Source of the DNA: Colwellia sp.
Lineage (GTDB): Bacteria; Pseudomonadota; Gammaproteobacteria; Enterobacterales; Alteromonadaceae
DNA: 64,000 nt
Direction: 5' to 3'
Assembly (NCBI RefSeq): GCF_013215345.1
Contig: NZ_JABSOV010000011.1
Span: 1-64,000, forward strand
Shown here one piece after another: positions 1-10,523 of the stretch. Numbering within the stretch: the first letter of the stretch is position 1; every line of letters begins with the position of its first letter. A program made the translations under genes and the position numbers. The notes below the pieces were generated by a model. That model was not told where the DNA came from, did not search any database, and saw nothing but the letters and a program-made list of their open reading frames with translations.

Positions 1-608
<608 letters not shown>

Positions 609-2777
609 TTAAGCTGATTTAACATCGGTAGTGAAATAAGATTTACCTGATTTTGCCATCTCACGTAGGCCATCAGTAACTTGATATATTTCACCTAAAT
701 CAGCATATTTATCAGCCATTGCGATGAAGTTATCTAGACCAAGTGTTTCTAAATAACGGATTGCACCACCTCTAAACGGTGGGAAACCAACACCATAGAT
801 TAAGCCCATATCAGCTTCAGCTGCAGTATCTACTACACCTTCTTCTAAACAACGAACAACTTCATTAACCATAGGGATCATCATGCGAGCAATAATTTCG
901 TCGCTGCTGAAATCTTTCTTATCCGCACAATTTTGGCCAAGTAATTCATAAGCTACAGGAGCTGGTACTTTCATTGGACGACCACGTTTATCTTTCATGT
1001 GGTCATAAAAGCCTTTGCCATTTTTCTGACCAAAACGCTCATTAGCATACAAAGTACTAACTGGGTCGTTATCAATTTTTTTCATGCGCGTAGGGAAACC
1101 AGCTGACATTACACCGGTACAGTGATCAGCAGTATCAACACCAACAACATCAAGCAGATATGCTGGACCCATTGGCCAACCAAATTGTTTTTCCATTACT
1201 TTATCGATAGCGCTAAAGTCAGCACCTTCAAGTACTAACTGACTAAAGCCAGCAAAGTATGGAAATAAAACACGGTTTACATAAAAGCCAGGGCAATCAT
1301 TGACAACAATTGGCGACTTACCCATTTTAGCGGCATAAGCAACAACAGCGGCTACCGTTTCATCTGAGGTATCTTTACCGCGAATTACTTCAACTAATGG
1401 CATTTTATTTACGGGATTAAAAAAGTGCATTCCACAGAAATTTTGCGGACGTTTTACACTCTGTGCTAATAGGTCAATTGAGATAGTAGAAGTATTAGAA
1501 GTAAGAATAGCATCGTCACTGATTACGGCTTCAACTTCGGCTAAAACCATACCTTTTATTTTAGGGTTTTCAACAACGGCTTCAACAACAATATCTACAT
1601 CTTTTACACTATCGTAACTTAAGCTTGGCGTGATGTTATTTAATACACCAGCCATTTTCGTAGCATTCATACGGCCACGTTCAACTTGTTTAGCTAATAT
1701 GCCTGTAGCGGTTGTTAAACCTAAATCAAGTGCTTGGTCATTAATATCTTTCATAATGATAGGCGTGCCTTTATAGGCTGATTGATAGGCAATACCACCA
1801 CCCATAATACCTGCACCTAATACAGCGGCTTTCTTGATAGTTTTAGTGGCAAGCTTACCTGCTTTTTTAGCTTTGCCTTTAATTACTTGGTCTGCCATAA
1901 ACAAACCAATTTGTGCTGTTGCGGCATCAGTTTTTGCTAATTTGGCAAAACCGGCATTCTCAGCAGCCATCGCACCAGTGCGATCTAAGTTAGCACTAGC
2001 AATTAATGTATTTATCATCACCATTGGTGCAGGGTAATGTTTGCCAGCTTTTGCAGCAATCATGCCTTTGCATGTTGTCGATGACATGATTAATTCTGTC
2101 GGAGATAAGTTTAATGGCTCTAATTTAGGCTGACGTTTAGCGCGCCAATCTAGCTTGCCATTAATTGCCAATTTAAGCATGCTAATAGCAGCACTGCGTA
2201 AATTTTCTGGCTCAACAACTGCGTCAAGAACACCTTGTGCAAGTGCCGCTGCTGGTTTAAATGTTTTACCTGTAGACATCCAAGTTGCTGCATTATCAAA
2301 ACCGATAAGTCGAGGAAGACGTACTGTACCACCAAAACCAGGCATAAGGCCCAGCTTAACTTCTGGCAGACCAATGCTGGCATTAGTATCAGCAACACGG
2401 TAGTCACATGCTAAAGACATTTCACAACCACCGCCTAAAGCGATGCCATTAATAGCAGCTATAGTGGGTAATTGAATATCTTCAAATGAATCGAAAACGT
2501 CAGATGCTTTCTTTGCCCAAGAGGCCAATGAATCTTCAGGCTGACTAAATGAAGTTAAAAATTCAGTGATATCTGCACCAACGATAAATGTTGATTTACC
2601 TGAGGTAACCATAACGCCTTTAGCGTCACTGCAGTTGTTAATTGCGGCAACTACAGCGATATATTCTTCAAAAGTTGCTTGATCAAATTTGTTTACTGAA
2701 CCTTGAGCATCGAACTTAAGTTCGACAATGCCATCTTCGAGTAATTGGGCAGAAAGGCTGTTGCCTTGATATATCAT
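609..2777 (-). CDS. fadB: Fatty acid oxidation complex alpha subunit FadB
   Basis: Multifunctional enoyl-CoA hydratase / 3-hydroxyacyl-CoA dehydrogenase, 722 residues, the usual FadB length. The N-terminal crotonase domain carries [15 protein letters not shown] and [16 protein letters not shown], which hold the two family catalytic glutamates. The dehydrogenase half starts with the NAD-binding motif [12 protein letters not shown] near residue 320 and contains [17 protein letters not shown] with its catalytic His. The start is supported by a strong GAAGGAGA ribosome binding site just upstream. It is first in an operon with fadA. An imperfect inverted repeat lies 49-87 nt before the start and may be an operator. 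Confidence 0.97.
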   Translation of the reverse strand: MIYQGNSLSAQLLEDGIVELKFDAQGSVNKFDQATFEEYIAVVAAINNCSDAKGVMVTSGKSTFIVGADITEFLTSFSQPEDSLASWAKKASDVFDSFEDIQLPTIAAINGIALGGGCEMSLACDYRVADTNASIGLPEVKLGLMPGFGGTVRLPRLIGFDNAATWMSTGKTFKPAAALAQGVLDAVVEPENLRSAAISMLKLAINGKLDWRAKRQPKLEPLNLSPTELIMSSTTCKGMIAAKAGKHYPAPMVMINTLIASANLDRTGAMAAENAGFAKLAKTDAATAQIGLFMADQVIKGKAKKAGKLATKTIKKAAVLGAGIMGGGIAYQSAYKGTPIIMKDINDQALDLGLTTATGILAKQVERGRMNATKMAGVLNNITPSLSYDSVKDVDIVVEAVVENPKIKGMVLAEVEAVISDDAILTSNTSTISIDLLAQSVKRPQNFCGMHFFNPVNKMPLVEVIRGKDTSDETVAAVVAYAAKMGKSPIVVNDCPGFYVNRVLFPYFAGFSQLVLEGADFSAIDKVMEKQFGWPMGPAYLLDVVGVDTADHCTGVMSAGFPTRMKKIDNDPVSTLYANERFGQKNGKGFYDHMKDKRGRPMKVPAPVAYELLGQNCADKKDFSSDEIIARMMIPMVNEVVRCLEEGVVDTAAEADMGLIYGVGFPPFRGGAIRYLETLGLDNFIAMADKYADLGEIYQVTDGLREMAKSGKSYFTTDVKSA

Positions 2778-2825
2778 GCTTCGTCTCCTTCACCTAAAAG
2801 TGGTGTTGATATTTGAATGATTAAT

Positions 2826-2864
2826 CTAGTTTTTTTAGCGAAATTATCATTCTAAAAAACTTAG
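2826..2864. promoter_or_regulatory. Imperfect inverted repeat upstream of fadBA
   Basis: The arms CTAGTTTTTTTAG (2826-2838) and CTAAAAAACTTAG (2852-2864) are complementary at 11 of 13 positions, separated by 13 nt. The repeat lies 49-87 nt before the fadB start. It could be a repressor site for a fatty-acid regulator or simply AT-rich dyad sequence. It does not match a FadR or PsrA motif that I can recall with certainty. Confidence 0.25.
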
Positions 2865-2974
2865 ATAACTAATAATAGCTGACTGAGTGTGCCTTGAAAA
2901 AAAGTAAAACGCAATAAATTTAAACAGGTGTTTTAATTGAGTGTTTGTTTGCTCTGAATAAGTATAGTAAAGCA

Positions 2975-3011
2975 TACAAAAAAATACCCAGCGAATATGG
3001 CTGGGTATTTT
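2975..3011 (-). terminator. Rho-independent terminator of the EAL-protein gene
   Basis: A 12-bp stem, AAAATACCCAGC paired with GCTGGGTATTTT, with a 7-nt loop. On the reverse strand it is followed by a run of T. It sits 55 nt downstream of the stop at 3066. Confidence 0.8.
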
Positions 3012-3065
3012 CATTGAATGCACTCGCGCTAATAAATAGCGGTAAATTTCGTCTTATCTGATGTT

Positions 3066-5309
3066 TTAATTTTGTTGCTGGAGAAAATTGATGAAATCAC
3101 TGGCTGGCATTGGTTTGGCATAATAGAACCCCTGTACTTCATCACAGCCAAGTTCAATTAAGCGTTCTTGTTGCTCAATTTCTTCAATACCTTCAGCAAT
3201 AACTTTAAGTTTCATCTTCTTACCAAGATTGATAATGGTTTCAGCAATAACTGACTGACCTTCTTTATGAATATCGGTAACAAAGGCGCGATCAACTTTG
3301 AGTCGATCAAGAGGCAGTTTTTGTAAATAGCTTAATGAAGAAAAACCAGTACCAAAATCATCTAAGGCTATGCTGATCTCTTGGGCCTTTAACTTAGTTA
3401 AAGCATCAATAATGATTTGTGGCTCGTCCATTAAAATACTTTCAGTAATTTCTAACTCAAGTTTACTTGGCTTAATTTTATGTTCAGTAATGGTGTTAAT
3501 AATATTATCAACGAAATTATCTTGTCTAAATTGAGGTATCGATACATTGACTGAAATACTAATGTCGGCGAAATCTTTCTCTAGAATTTTTAATTGTTTA
3601 CATGCTTGGCTAATAACCCAGTCACCAATTTCAATAATTAAGCCTGAATATTCAGCTAAAGGAATAAAAACAGCGGGGGAAACAAATTTTCCATCAGCGG
3701 TGCGCCATCGAAGTAAAGCTTCAGCGCCTATTACTTTACCGGTACTTAAAGATAGTTGTGGTTGATACCAAAGTTCCAGGCAATTATTGGCAAAATCATT
3801 ACGTAGTTGACGGATCATATTCAGTCGCCACTGCATTTGATCTTCTATATCGGAGTGATAATAAGCAAAATGCTCTAAACGATTCTTTTTGGCAATATTT
3901 AAAGCAATATTAATTTGATTTAAAACCTGTACACCACTGCTTTGCGCATGCTCTTTGGTACAAAGACCAAAACAAGCATTGATGGGAAGATGTTGATCAC
4001 CTGCTGCAAAAGGTTGATGGAATAAAGCCATTAAGCTTTCTGGGGTCAAAGAATCTTCAGGACCGATAATGCCAAAAACATCTGCGCCAACACGGGCAAA
4101 TTTACAATCACGATTGATACTTTGCATGCGTTGACCAACAGCGGTAAGTAGTTTATTACCGATATCTTGCCCTAAGGCATCGTTGATATCACTGAAATGG
4201 TTAATGTCGATTAAGGCCGCGACTTGGTTTTCTTGATCGCTTTGTGCAAAGTGGTCAAGTAGACGAACAAACTCTAGGCGGTTTGGTAAATTAGTTAGCC
4301 AATCTTTATAAGCAGCATTAGTGAGCTTTTGGAATAAGTGGACATTTTCGTAGCCGACTGCAACTCCGGTTAAAAACACATTAAGTAGCTGAGTTTGAAT
4401 TTCGGTAAGTGGGTTAGGGAGCGTTACATGGATAACTGCTCGATAATCTCCTTTGGCAACATATAGATTTAGACTTTCATCTTGGTATTGATGCTTTTGT
4501 TGTAAGAAACAAGCTTTTACTTGTTTACTCGCTTGCTCATTTTGAAGTTTGTCGAGTTTTTGATTAATTAAGTTATCATCAAAACCGGTTTGTGCTAAAA
4601 CATAAAAACTTAAATCATCAACATTCTCAATAATACCTTGGCCTCTAGCGCAAAATACGGCAGATAGATCATCATCTATTAGAGCTCTTAATTGTGCTAA
4701 AACTCCTTGGCTATAGGTCGAGAGCGAATGCTGAGATGATAGCTCTGTGGCACCAGAAACTATTTTCTCTAGACCTTTGCGATTCTCATTGACGGTAGCT
4801 ATTTGTTGAAAAGAACGAATTGCAGCAAAAACAGTTGTTACAAGTTTACGGCGAGTTAATTCTGTTTTTGTTTTATAGTCATTAATATCATATTCTTTGA
4901 TAACACTTTCTTCGGGAGCATAGCCGGGCTGACCGGTACGTAAAACAATGCGGATATCTTTTCGTTCTAATGTTTCTCTTATGTATTTTACTACATTTAA
5001 GCCGGCATCATCCGTTTCCATAACGACATCAAGTAGTACCAGCACAATATCACTATGCTCTTCAATAAGCTGACAAGCATCCTTACCTGAGTAAGCATGT
5101 AAATACTCAAGGCGGCGGCCTAATACAATTAAATCGGATAATGCTAATTGAGTAACGGAATGAATCTCGGGATCATCGTCAACAATTAAAACCTGCCAAG
5201 TTTCATCACTGCCAAACGCTAAAATCTCGTCTTCATCACTATCATCGATAAATAAAAAATCATCGTTTGAATTTTCGGATGCTTGCATACTGCCCTCATA
5301 ACTAAGCAT
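3066..5309 (-). CDS. Response regulator with DUF3369, degenerate GGDEF and EAL domains (c-di-GMP phosphodiesterase)
   Basis: A 747-residue cytoplasmic signalling protein. A receiver domain (about residues 40-160) has VLIVDDDPEIHS, the phospho-acceptor region LVLLDVV and LRTGQPG. A DUF3369 sensor-like region follows (about 180-330). The GGDEF domain (about 340-480) has the signature replaced by GADVF, so cyclase activity is unlikely. The C-terminal EAL domain (about 495-745) has an intact GAEALLRW and LDDFGTGFSSLSYL, consistent with c-di-GMP hydrolysis. The acidic N-terminus before the receiver is unusual. It is monocistronic with its own terminator. No partner kinase is adjacent. Inference: a c-di-GMP phosphodiesterase controlled by phosphorelay. 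Confidence 0.9.
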   Translation of the reverse strand: MLSYEGSMQASENSNDDFLFIDDSDEDEILAFGSDETWQVLIVDDDPEIHSVTQLALSDLIVLGRRLEYLHAYSGKDACQLIEEHSDIVLVLLDVVMETDDAGLNVVKYIRETLERKDIRIVLRTGQPGYAPEESVIKEYDINDYKTKTELTRRKLVTTVFAAIRSFQQIATVNENRKGLEKIVSGATELSSQHSLSTYSQGVLAQLRALIDDDLSAVFCARGQGIIENVDDLSFYVLAQTGFDDNLINQKLDKLQNEQASKQVKACFLQQKHQYQDESLNLYVAKGDYRAVIHVTLPNPLTEIQTQLLNVFLTGVAVGYENVHLFQKLTNAAYKDWLTNLPNRLEFVRLLDHFAQSDQENQVAALIDINHFSDINDALGQDIGNKLLTAVGQRMQSINRDCKFARVGADVFGIIGPEDSLTPESLMALFHQPFAAGDQHLPINACFGLCTKEHAQSSGVQVLNQINIALNIAKKNRLEHFAYYHSDIEDQMQWRLNMIRQLRNDFANNCLELWYQPQLSLSTGKVIGAEALLRWRTADGKFVSPAVFIPLAEYSGLIIEIGDWVISQACKQLKILEKDFADISISVNVSIPQFRQDNFVDNIINTITEHKIKPSKLELEITESILMDEPQIIIDALTKLKAQEISIALDDFGTGFSSLSYLQKLPLDRLKVDRAFVTDIHKEGQSVIAETIINLGKKMKLKVIAEGIEEIEQQERLIELGCDEVQGFYYAKPMPASDFINFLQQQN

Positions 5310-5584
5310 ATTTATTACCTATATACTCAGCTAAAACTGAAATGTATTTTATTTAGTTTAACTATAACCTAATACTACTTTTTTACACTATTGAACTGGA
5401 TATTAAAAGTCTGTTTACAAAAAAATTATTTGATTTATTTCGGTAAGTTATAATAAATTGAATTGATTGCTGTCCGGTTAATAGCACTTTATCATGTAGC
5501 TCAGTGATTTAAGCCGCTAAGTATTGACCATTAGGTGAATTATACCTACTTTATCTTAAGATATTGCGAGAAGGAGTTAGCAGA

Positions 5585-6484
5585 GTGAGTAAAGATAAAT
5601 CAGAAGTTGTGCTACTGGAAAAAGATCTTCAAAAGTCAGGCGATGATAAGGTAATAGTGACAACCAGTAAATCGACTGAAAATTCGGTTGAAGCAGGTGT
5701 TTCTCAGCAGTTCTTTAAGCTTGCCAAAAAATTCGCCATCGATGGCGCTTTATTGCCTGAAGATAAACAAATGCTCATTGAAGATAGAACAGTTAAACGA
5801 GCTAGGTTAAGCCAGTTACGCAAGCAGAAAAATATTGAAAGCATTATGCAGAAAACGTTAACTTATTGTGCGGATTTTGAAATAGGGCAAAGAACGGATC
5901 TTGATTGGTTTAGTCGCTATATTGCTTTGTCTGAAGAGGTAAGTAATCCTACCATGCAAGATCTATGGGCTAAAATTTTAGCGGGAGAGCTGACCAAGCC
6001 TGGCGCATTTTCATTTAAGGCCCTACAAGTTTTTCGAGATATGAGCATTTTTGATGCAAAACTATTAGCTAAAGCTTGCTCCTTAGCGATAAAAGATCCC
6101 AATAAAAAAGGCATTCGGTTAATTACTGGTGCTTATCAACAGCCAGGTTTATTTAATTTCTTCTCTAAGCAGCGGCAGCAATATTGTAATTTAAGCCATT
6201 ATGGTCTGAATTACGCGGACTTATTAGCTTTATCAGAGAATCACCTTATATATTTGCAAGAAAGTGAATCGAGCCTGATAAGTAAAGGAGAAATTCTACA
6301 GTTTACCTATAACGGTTTACCGTTAAAGTTAACGGCAATAAAAGCCAATGTTTGCCTGCAATTTTATAAATTTACCCCACTAGGGGCTGAGCTTGCTCAC
6401 TTGATTAGCGATAAAAGTAATGATGATTTTTTTGAACACTTAAAAAGTAAATTAACGCATTATTTTGCTGTTCATAGTACTTAA
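5585..6484 (+). CDS. Conserved hypothetical protein, TIGR03899-like
   Basis: A 299-residue cytoplasmic protein of unknown function. I recognise the pattern NPTMQDLWAKILAGE...KALQVFRDMSIFDAKLLAKACSL from a gammaproteobacterial hypothetical family (TIGR03899, related to DUF2806), from memory. The start is set at the GTG at 5585 because AAGGAG lies 8 nt before it; an in-frame TTG at 5564 would lie upstream of that site. There is no signal peptide or membrane segment. The N-terminal 40 residues are polar and probably disordered. It stands alone, divergent from the EAL protein. No function is assigned. Confidence 0.75.
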   Translation: MSKDKSEVVLLEKDLQKSGDDKVIVTTSKSTENSVEAGVSQQFFKLAKKFAIDGALLPEDKQMLIEDRTVKRARLSQLRKQKNIESIMQKTLTYCADFEIGQRTDLDWFSRYIALSEEVSNPTMQDLWAKILAGELTKPGAFSFKALQVFRDMSIFDAKLLAKACSLAIKDPNKKGIRLITGAYQQPGLFNFFSKQRQQYCNLSHYGLNYADLLALSENHLIYLQESESSLISKGEILQFTYNGLPLKLTAIKANVCLQFYKFTPLGAELAHLISDKSNDDFFEHLKSKLTHYFAVHST

Positions 6485-6567
6485 AATAAGCACAGTTTTT
6501 ATGAACTATATCTCGTTCAAAATATCGGGATAGATTAGGTTTGCAGCTTTAATATTAATTTACTAAT

Positions 6568-6597
6568 GTTATACTATCTCAATTGTGATACTATCTC
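6568..6597 (+). promoter_or_regulatory. Tandem operator-like direct repeat before the MerC-like gene
   Basis: Two head-to-tail copies, gttatactatctc (6568-6580) and gtgatactatctc (6585-6597), lie 17 nt apart and end about 58 nt before the MerC-like start. The first copy shares GTTATAnTAT with the left side of the gammaproteobacterial Zur operator core, but the right arm is not symmetrical. A Zur or other metalloregulator site is possible; identity is not established. Confidence 0.45.
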
Positions 6598-6655
6598 ATT
6601 TTGAGGGCCTGAACTGGCCAATGAAAATAAATTAATTTAGACTCACGGAATAATC

Positions 6656-7036
6656 ATGTTAGATAGAATAGGCATTACAGCAACTTCCTTATGTGCATTA
6701 CATTGCATATTATTACCTATTTTATTACCACTGTTACCCTTACTAGGTTTAAGCTTTCTAGCTGATCATGCGTGGGAGCATGTCTTCCTGCTGATGACCG
6801 CGGCACTTGGTACCATCGCCTTATTTTCTGGCTTTAAACGCTACCACAAACGCCTTTATCCGTTCTATTTACTTTATTTAGGTGTTGCCTTGTATTGGAT
6901 AAAACATGACTTCTCTCAGGAGTTAGAGCCGTACTTTATTATTGGTGGCGCTAGCCTCATTATTGCAGCTCATTTCATTAATATGAAACTGTGTAACAAT
7001 TGTAAGCAATGTGATGACGAAGCTTGTAATAGTTAA
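6656..7036 (+). CDS. MerC-family small membrane protein (putative metal transport)
   Basis: A 126-residue integral membrane protein with about four predicted hydrophobic helices. The first helix carries SLCALHC, the CxxxC pair typical of MerC-like proteins, and the C-terminus is cysteine-rich (CNNCKQCDDEAC), suitable for binding a soft metal. MerC proteins import mercuric ion in mer operons, but chromosomal MerC-domain proteins without other mer genes, as here, are of uncertain substrate. The tandem repeat upstream and a zur gene elsewhere in the window make zinc a candidate. It ends 48 nt from the convergent ntrC. Confidence 0.8.
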   Translation: MLDRIGITATSLCALHCILLPILLPLLPLLGLSFLADHAWEHVFLLMTAALGTIALFSGFKRYHKRLYPFYLLYLGVALYWIKHDFSQELEPYFIIGGASLIIAAHFINMKLCNNCKQCDDEACNS

Positions 7037-7046
7037 TAGCTGTAAG

Positions 7047-7080
7047 TAATGCCCCACCAAGTACTAACTTAGTGGGTTTA
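7047..7080. terminator. Bidirectional hairpin between merC-like gene and ntrC
   Basis: CCCACCAAGT and ACTTAGTGGG pair around a 4-nt loop, with one mismatched position in each arm. It lies between two convergent stops and probably serves both genes; the T-tracts are short. Confidence 0.5.
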
Positions 7081-7084
7081 GAAA

Positions 7085-8485
7085 CTAGCTTTCAAACTCT
7101 TTTAATTTTCTCGTTAAAGTATTTCTACCCCAGCCCAGTTTTTTCGCTGCATCTTGTTTATGACCTTGGGTAAAGATTAGCGCCCGCTCGAGCATGATTT
7201 TTTCAAATTCTATTTGAGCATAATCAAGAATAGCATCTTTACCTTGTGCTAGTTCTTGATCCATCCAAGCGCTGAGCACTTCCTGCCACGCATTAGACTC
7301 ATGCTTTAAAGGTGTCGAACTTTCGGTTAATTCATTTGGTAAATCTTCAATCAGAATTTCTTGACCACTTGCCATTACCGTTAAAAATCGACAGATATTT
7401 TCTAACTGCCTAACATTGCCTGGCCAATGGCAGTTATTTAGAAAGTGACTGGCTTTTTTACTTAATGTTTTAACCTCAACACTCAATTCATTCGCCGCTT
7501 GTGTTAAAAAATGTTGGCTAAGCTGGGGTATATCTTCTTTACGTTCCCTAAGGCTAGGTAAGTGAATTCTAATAACATTGAGTCGATGAAATAAGTCTTC
7601 TCTAAATTCACCTTTTTTTACTCGCTCTTCAAGGTGTTGATGAGTGGCTGCAATAATACGTACATCAACCTGGACCGGTGAATGTCCACCGACTCGGTAG
7701 AATTGGCCGTCAGACAGTACTCGTAAAAGGCGGGTTTGAATATCTAGCGGCATATCGCCAATCTCATCTAAAAATAGCGTACCACCATGGGCTTGTTCAA
7801 ATCGTCCTTGTCGCATAGCATTGGCACCGGTAAAAGCCCCTTTTTCATGTCCAAATAATTCTGATTCAATAAGGTCTTTTGGAATGGCTGCCATATTTAA
7901 TGGAATGAAGGGGGCATTTACTCTTGGACTATGGGAGTGTAGGGCTTGTGCAACTAACTCTTTACCTGTGCCGGACTCACCATTAATCAATACACTAATA
8001 CTTGAACGTGATAAGCGGCCAATGGCACGAAATACTTCTTGCATAGCTGGCGCTTCACCAATCAAACCAACCGCTAAAGGAACATCTTTTTTTTGCTTAT
8101 TTTTTGGATTTTGTTCTCTAGCATGAGTAAGTGCACGTTTGGTAAGACTGATGGCTTCATCGATATCAAACGGCTTGGGCAAATATTCAAAGGCGCCACC
8201 TTGATAGGCATTAACGGCACTGTCTAAATCTGAATGTGCAGTCATAATAATTACGGGAATATGATTGTGCTGTTTATTTATCTTTTTTAATAATTCCATA
8301 CCATCAATATTCGGCATACGAATATCCGAAATAATCACTTCTGGTTGGCCATGATCTAAAGCAATTAATAAATTTTCAGCGCTTTCAAAGGCGGCACAAC
8401 TGATATTTGCATTGGCAAAGGCTTTTTCTAACACCCATCTAATTGAGCTATCGTCGTCAACTATCCACACTTCTTCTGTGATCAT
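7085..8485 (-). CDS. glnG: Nitrogen regulation response regulator NtrC
   Basis: Sigma-54-dependent activator of nitrogen-assimilation genes, 466 residues, standard length. The receiver domain begins WIVDDDSSIRWVLEKAF and has the acceptor region IISDIRMP. The AAA+ domain shows Walker A GESGTGKE, the sigma-54 contact loop GAFTGA and DEIGDMPLDIQTRLLRVL. The C-terminal Fis-type helix-turn-helix is near residues 440-465 (DAAKKLGWGRNTLTRKLKE). It overlaps ntrB by 4 bp, so translation is coupled. Its predicted binding sites lie upstream of glnA in this window. Confidence 0.97.
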   Translation of the reverse strand: MITEEVWIVDDDSSIRWVLEKAFANANISCAAFESAENLLIALDHGQPEVIISDIRMPNIDGMELLKKINKQHNHIPVIIMTAHSDLDSAVNAYQGGAFEYLPKPFDIDEAISLTKRALTHAREQNPKNKQKKDVPLAVGLIGEAPAMQEVFRAIGRLSRSSISVLINGESGTGKELVAQALHSHSPRVNAPFIPLNMAAIPKDLIESELFGHEKGAFTGANAMRQGRFEQAHGGTLFLDEIGDMPLDIQTRLLRVLSDGQFYRVGGHSPVQVDVRIIAATHQHLEERVKKGEFREDLFHRLNVIRIHLPSLRERKEDIPQLSQHFLTQAANELSVEVKTLSKKASHFLNNCHWPGNVRQLENICRFLTVMASGQEILIEDLPNELTESSTPLKHESNAWQEVLSAWMDQELAQGKDAILDYAQIEFEKIMLERALIFTQGHKQDAAKKLGWGRNTLTRKLKEFES

Positions 8486-9597
8486 AATTCATTCTCTTGT
8501 GATAAATGTTCTTGCTTTAAAGGCTGTTGTTTCAATGGTAGTAGAATTGTAAACTCGGTATGACCAGGACGGCTATGGCAGGATAGTTTACCTTGATGCT
8601 GATTTATCAGGGTTTGTGCAATGGATAAACCTAAACCTGTGCCATTTGAACGTCCAGATACCATTGGATAAAACAAGGTATCTTGAATTTTACTTGGAAT
8701 ACCAGGGCCATTATCAATAATACTAATTTGCACGGCTAATTTTACGCGTTTGCCATGAATGGTCTTATTGCTGGCGATTCGTGTTTTTAAAGTAATGTCA
8801 TGTACTTCATCTATGGCTTGAATTGCATTATTAACAATATTAAGTACGGCTTGTTGTAGCTTTTCTTGATCACATTCAATAGGGGGAAGTGAAGGGTCAT
8901 AGTCACGCAATAAATGAAATTTTTGTCCATTTGAATAACTGACCAGCTGACATACTTTTTCGAGTATACCGTGAATATTGTGTGCCTCTATTTGCGGCAA
9001 TTGATTTGGCCCCAGTAAACGATCAACTAAATTTGTTAATCTATCTGCTTGCTCGATGATCATGTTGGTGTATTCTTGTTGGTCTTCATTTAGTTCTTTA
9101 CTTAGTAGTTGTGCCGCACCACGTAAGCCGCCAAGTGGATTTTTAATTTCGTGAGCTAGGCCCTTGATGAGATCGCGTGCAGCAAGCCATTGTTGGTGTT
9201 GAAATACCTCTAGGCTTATTTGTTTTTGTTGGTCTATTTGCTTGAATTCAAGTAATACATGAGGACTGCGAGCAAACTCGACCGAAGATGCTGTTACTTC
9301 TGCGGTAAAGCGATGACTTTCATTGAGCTCAACAACTATATCACTATCAGTAAACTCCTGACCTGTGGCAAATAGTTGTTTTAAGCGAGGGCTATTAATG
9401 CTGGTATTAGCAAAAATTGTTTCCGCTGCAGTATCATATAAACGATAAAGGCTCTTGTTTAATAGTGCTTCGGCAGCAGGGTTTGCATATACAATGGCTA
9501 GTTCTGGATTAAGAATAATTACAGCCGTCACTAACTGATTAGCGAGAGCCTGCTGATAAGATAATTTTTGCTCTTGTATATAACTTCGACTACGCAT
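8482..9597 (-). CDS. glnL: Nitrogen regulation sensor histidine kinase NtrB
   Basis: A 371-residue soluble sensor kinase that phosphorylates NtrC under nitrogen limitation and is controlled by PII. An N-terminal PAS domain spans about residues 15-125. The phospho-acceptor motif is GLAHEIKNPLGG near residue 150. The N box is LNIVNNAIQAI, and the G boxes are DNGPGIP and GTGLGLSIAQTL. There are no membrane segments, as expected for NtrB. It starts the ntrB-ntrC pair and lies downstream of the DUF4124 gene and glnA on the same strand. Confidence 0.96.
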   Translation of the reverse strand: MRSRSYIQEQKLSYQQALANQLVTAVIILNPELAIVYANPAAEALLNKSLYRLYDTAAETIFANTSINSPRLKQLFATGQEFTDSDIVVELNESHRFTAEVTASSVEFARSPHVLLEFKQIDQQKQISLEVFQHQQWLAARDLIKGLAHEIKNPLGGLRGAAQLLSKELNEDQQEYTNMIIEQADRLTNLVDRLLGPNQLPQIEAHNIHGILEKVCQLVSYSNGQKFHLLRDYDPSLPPIECDQEKLQQAVLNIVNNAIQAIDEVHDITLKTRIASNKTIHGKRVKLAVQISIIDNGPGIPSKIQDTLFYPMVSGRSNGTGLGLSIAQTLINQHQGKLSCHSRPGHTEFTILLPLKQQPLKQEHLSQENEL

Positions 9598-9765
9598 AAA
9601 AACCCTTAGGAAGACATATCTATTGCACTGTTTTGGTGCGTAAAAGGCAAGTTTACTAAAGAAAGGTTTTATTTGCAGTGCTATTTTTATTAACTAGAAG
9701 ATACTAACTCTGTAATATTTCTTGCTAGCCCAGTGGTAGTAGGCACTAAAAACAATAGGGTTAAC

Positions 9766-10284
9766 TTAGTTAGCAGAAGCTCTATGCATATAAAACGTTA
9801 CTGATGCTGATGATGCAATAACCTTGCCTTTTTCATCAAGTAGTAACATTTTTATTTTATGTTCACCTCTATCAATATTTCTTAGAGAAAACATAGAGTG
9901 CTTTTGAGGGTTTTGATGAGGTTTTCCGTCGAGGACTAATTGTACTTCTAATCCAGACTTAAATCTTGGCTTGATACCGCCGCCAATATATATAGAGCCA
10001 GTATTATCACGTATGGTGGCATTGTTTTTAGGGGTATTTATTACTATTTCGTATTTTTCAATAATTTTTTGAGGAGTAATATCTAGTACTTTAGTTTCAA
10101 CCGAGGTACTTGATTGAATTATATTACCAGGCTTAGTTTTTACTTCTACTGCGCCAGCTCTAGGGGAGTCAGAAAAAACTAATACGCCTTTTTCATTACG
10201 CCAGACATAAATTTTGGCTGTGTTTGGGTGCACAGGAGCTGCTAAGGTAATTACCAATAGTGAAAACAGTAATAACTTGATCAT
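9766..10284 (-). CDS. DUF4124 domain-containing secreted protein
   Basis: A 172-residue protein with an N-terminal signal peptide (MIKLLLFSLLVITLAAPVHP). A DUF4124 motif follows at about residues 25-50 (KIYVWRNEKGVLVFSDSPR), typical of small proteobacterial envelope proteins of unknown function. The C-terminal 80 residues look like a beta-sandwich. It sits between glnA and ntrB on the same strand, a position often occupied by DUF4124 genes in marine gammaproteobacteria, so it may be carried by glnA readthrough or its own promoter. No enzymatic residues are recognised. Confidence 0.8.
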   Translation of the reverse strand: MIKLLLFSLLVITLAAPVHPNTAKIYVWRNEKGVLVFSDSPRAGAVEVKTKPGNIIQSSTSVETKVLDITPQKIIEKYEIVINTPKNNATIRDNTGSIYIGGGIKPRFKSGLEVQLVLDGKPHQNPQKHSMFSLRNIDRGEHKIKMLLLDEKGKVIASSASVTFYMHRASAN

Positions 10285-10454
10285 AGTTCGTTATATTCTT
10301 CCTGTGCTTGGGTGTTCAAAATCCGCATCGTTCCATAATGTACGCTAACTTAAGTATATATCTATAATTTATACAACAAAATGTTTTTTATTGTTTTATC
10401 TGTCAATTAGTAATCTTTAAAGATGAACCGCTTGTAACTTGCTATTTTACCCAT

Positions 10455-10482
10455 AAAAAAACTCACCTAAGTGAGTTTTTTT
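10455..10482 (-). terminator. glnA terminator
   Basis: A strong hairpin, AAAAAACTCAC / GTGAGTTTTTT, with a CTAA loop, 42 nt after the glnA stop. It should separate glnA from the DUF4124-ntrBC genes at least partly. Confidence 0.85.
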
Positions 10483-10523
10483 ATGATGAGCGCCAAGCGC
10501 TACTGATATAGTGCTAAGCGAAA

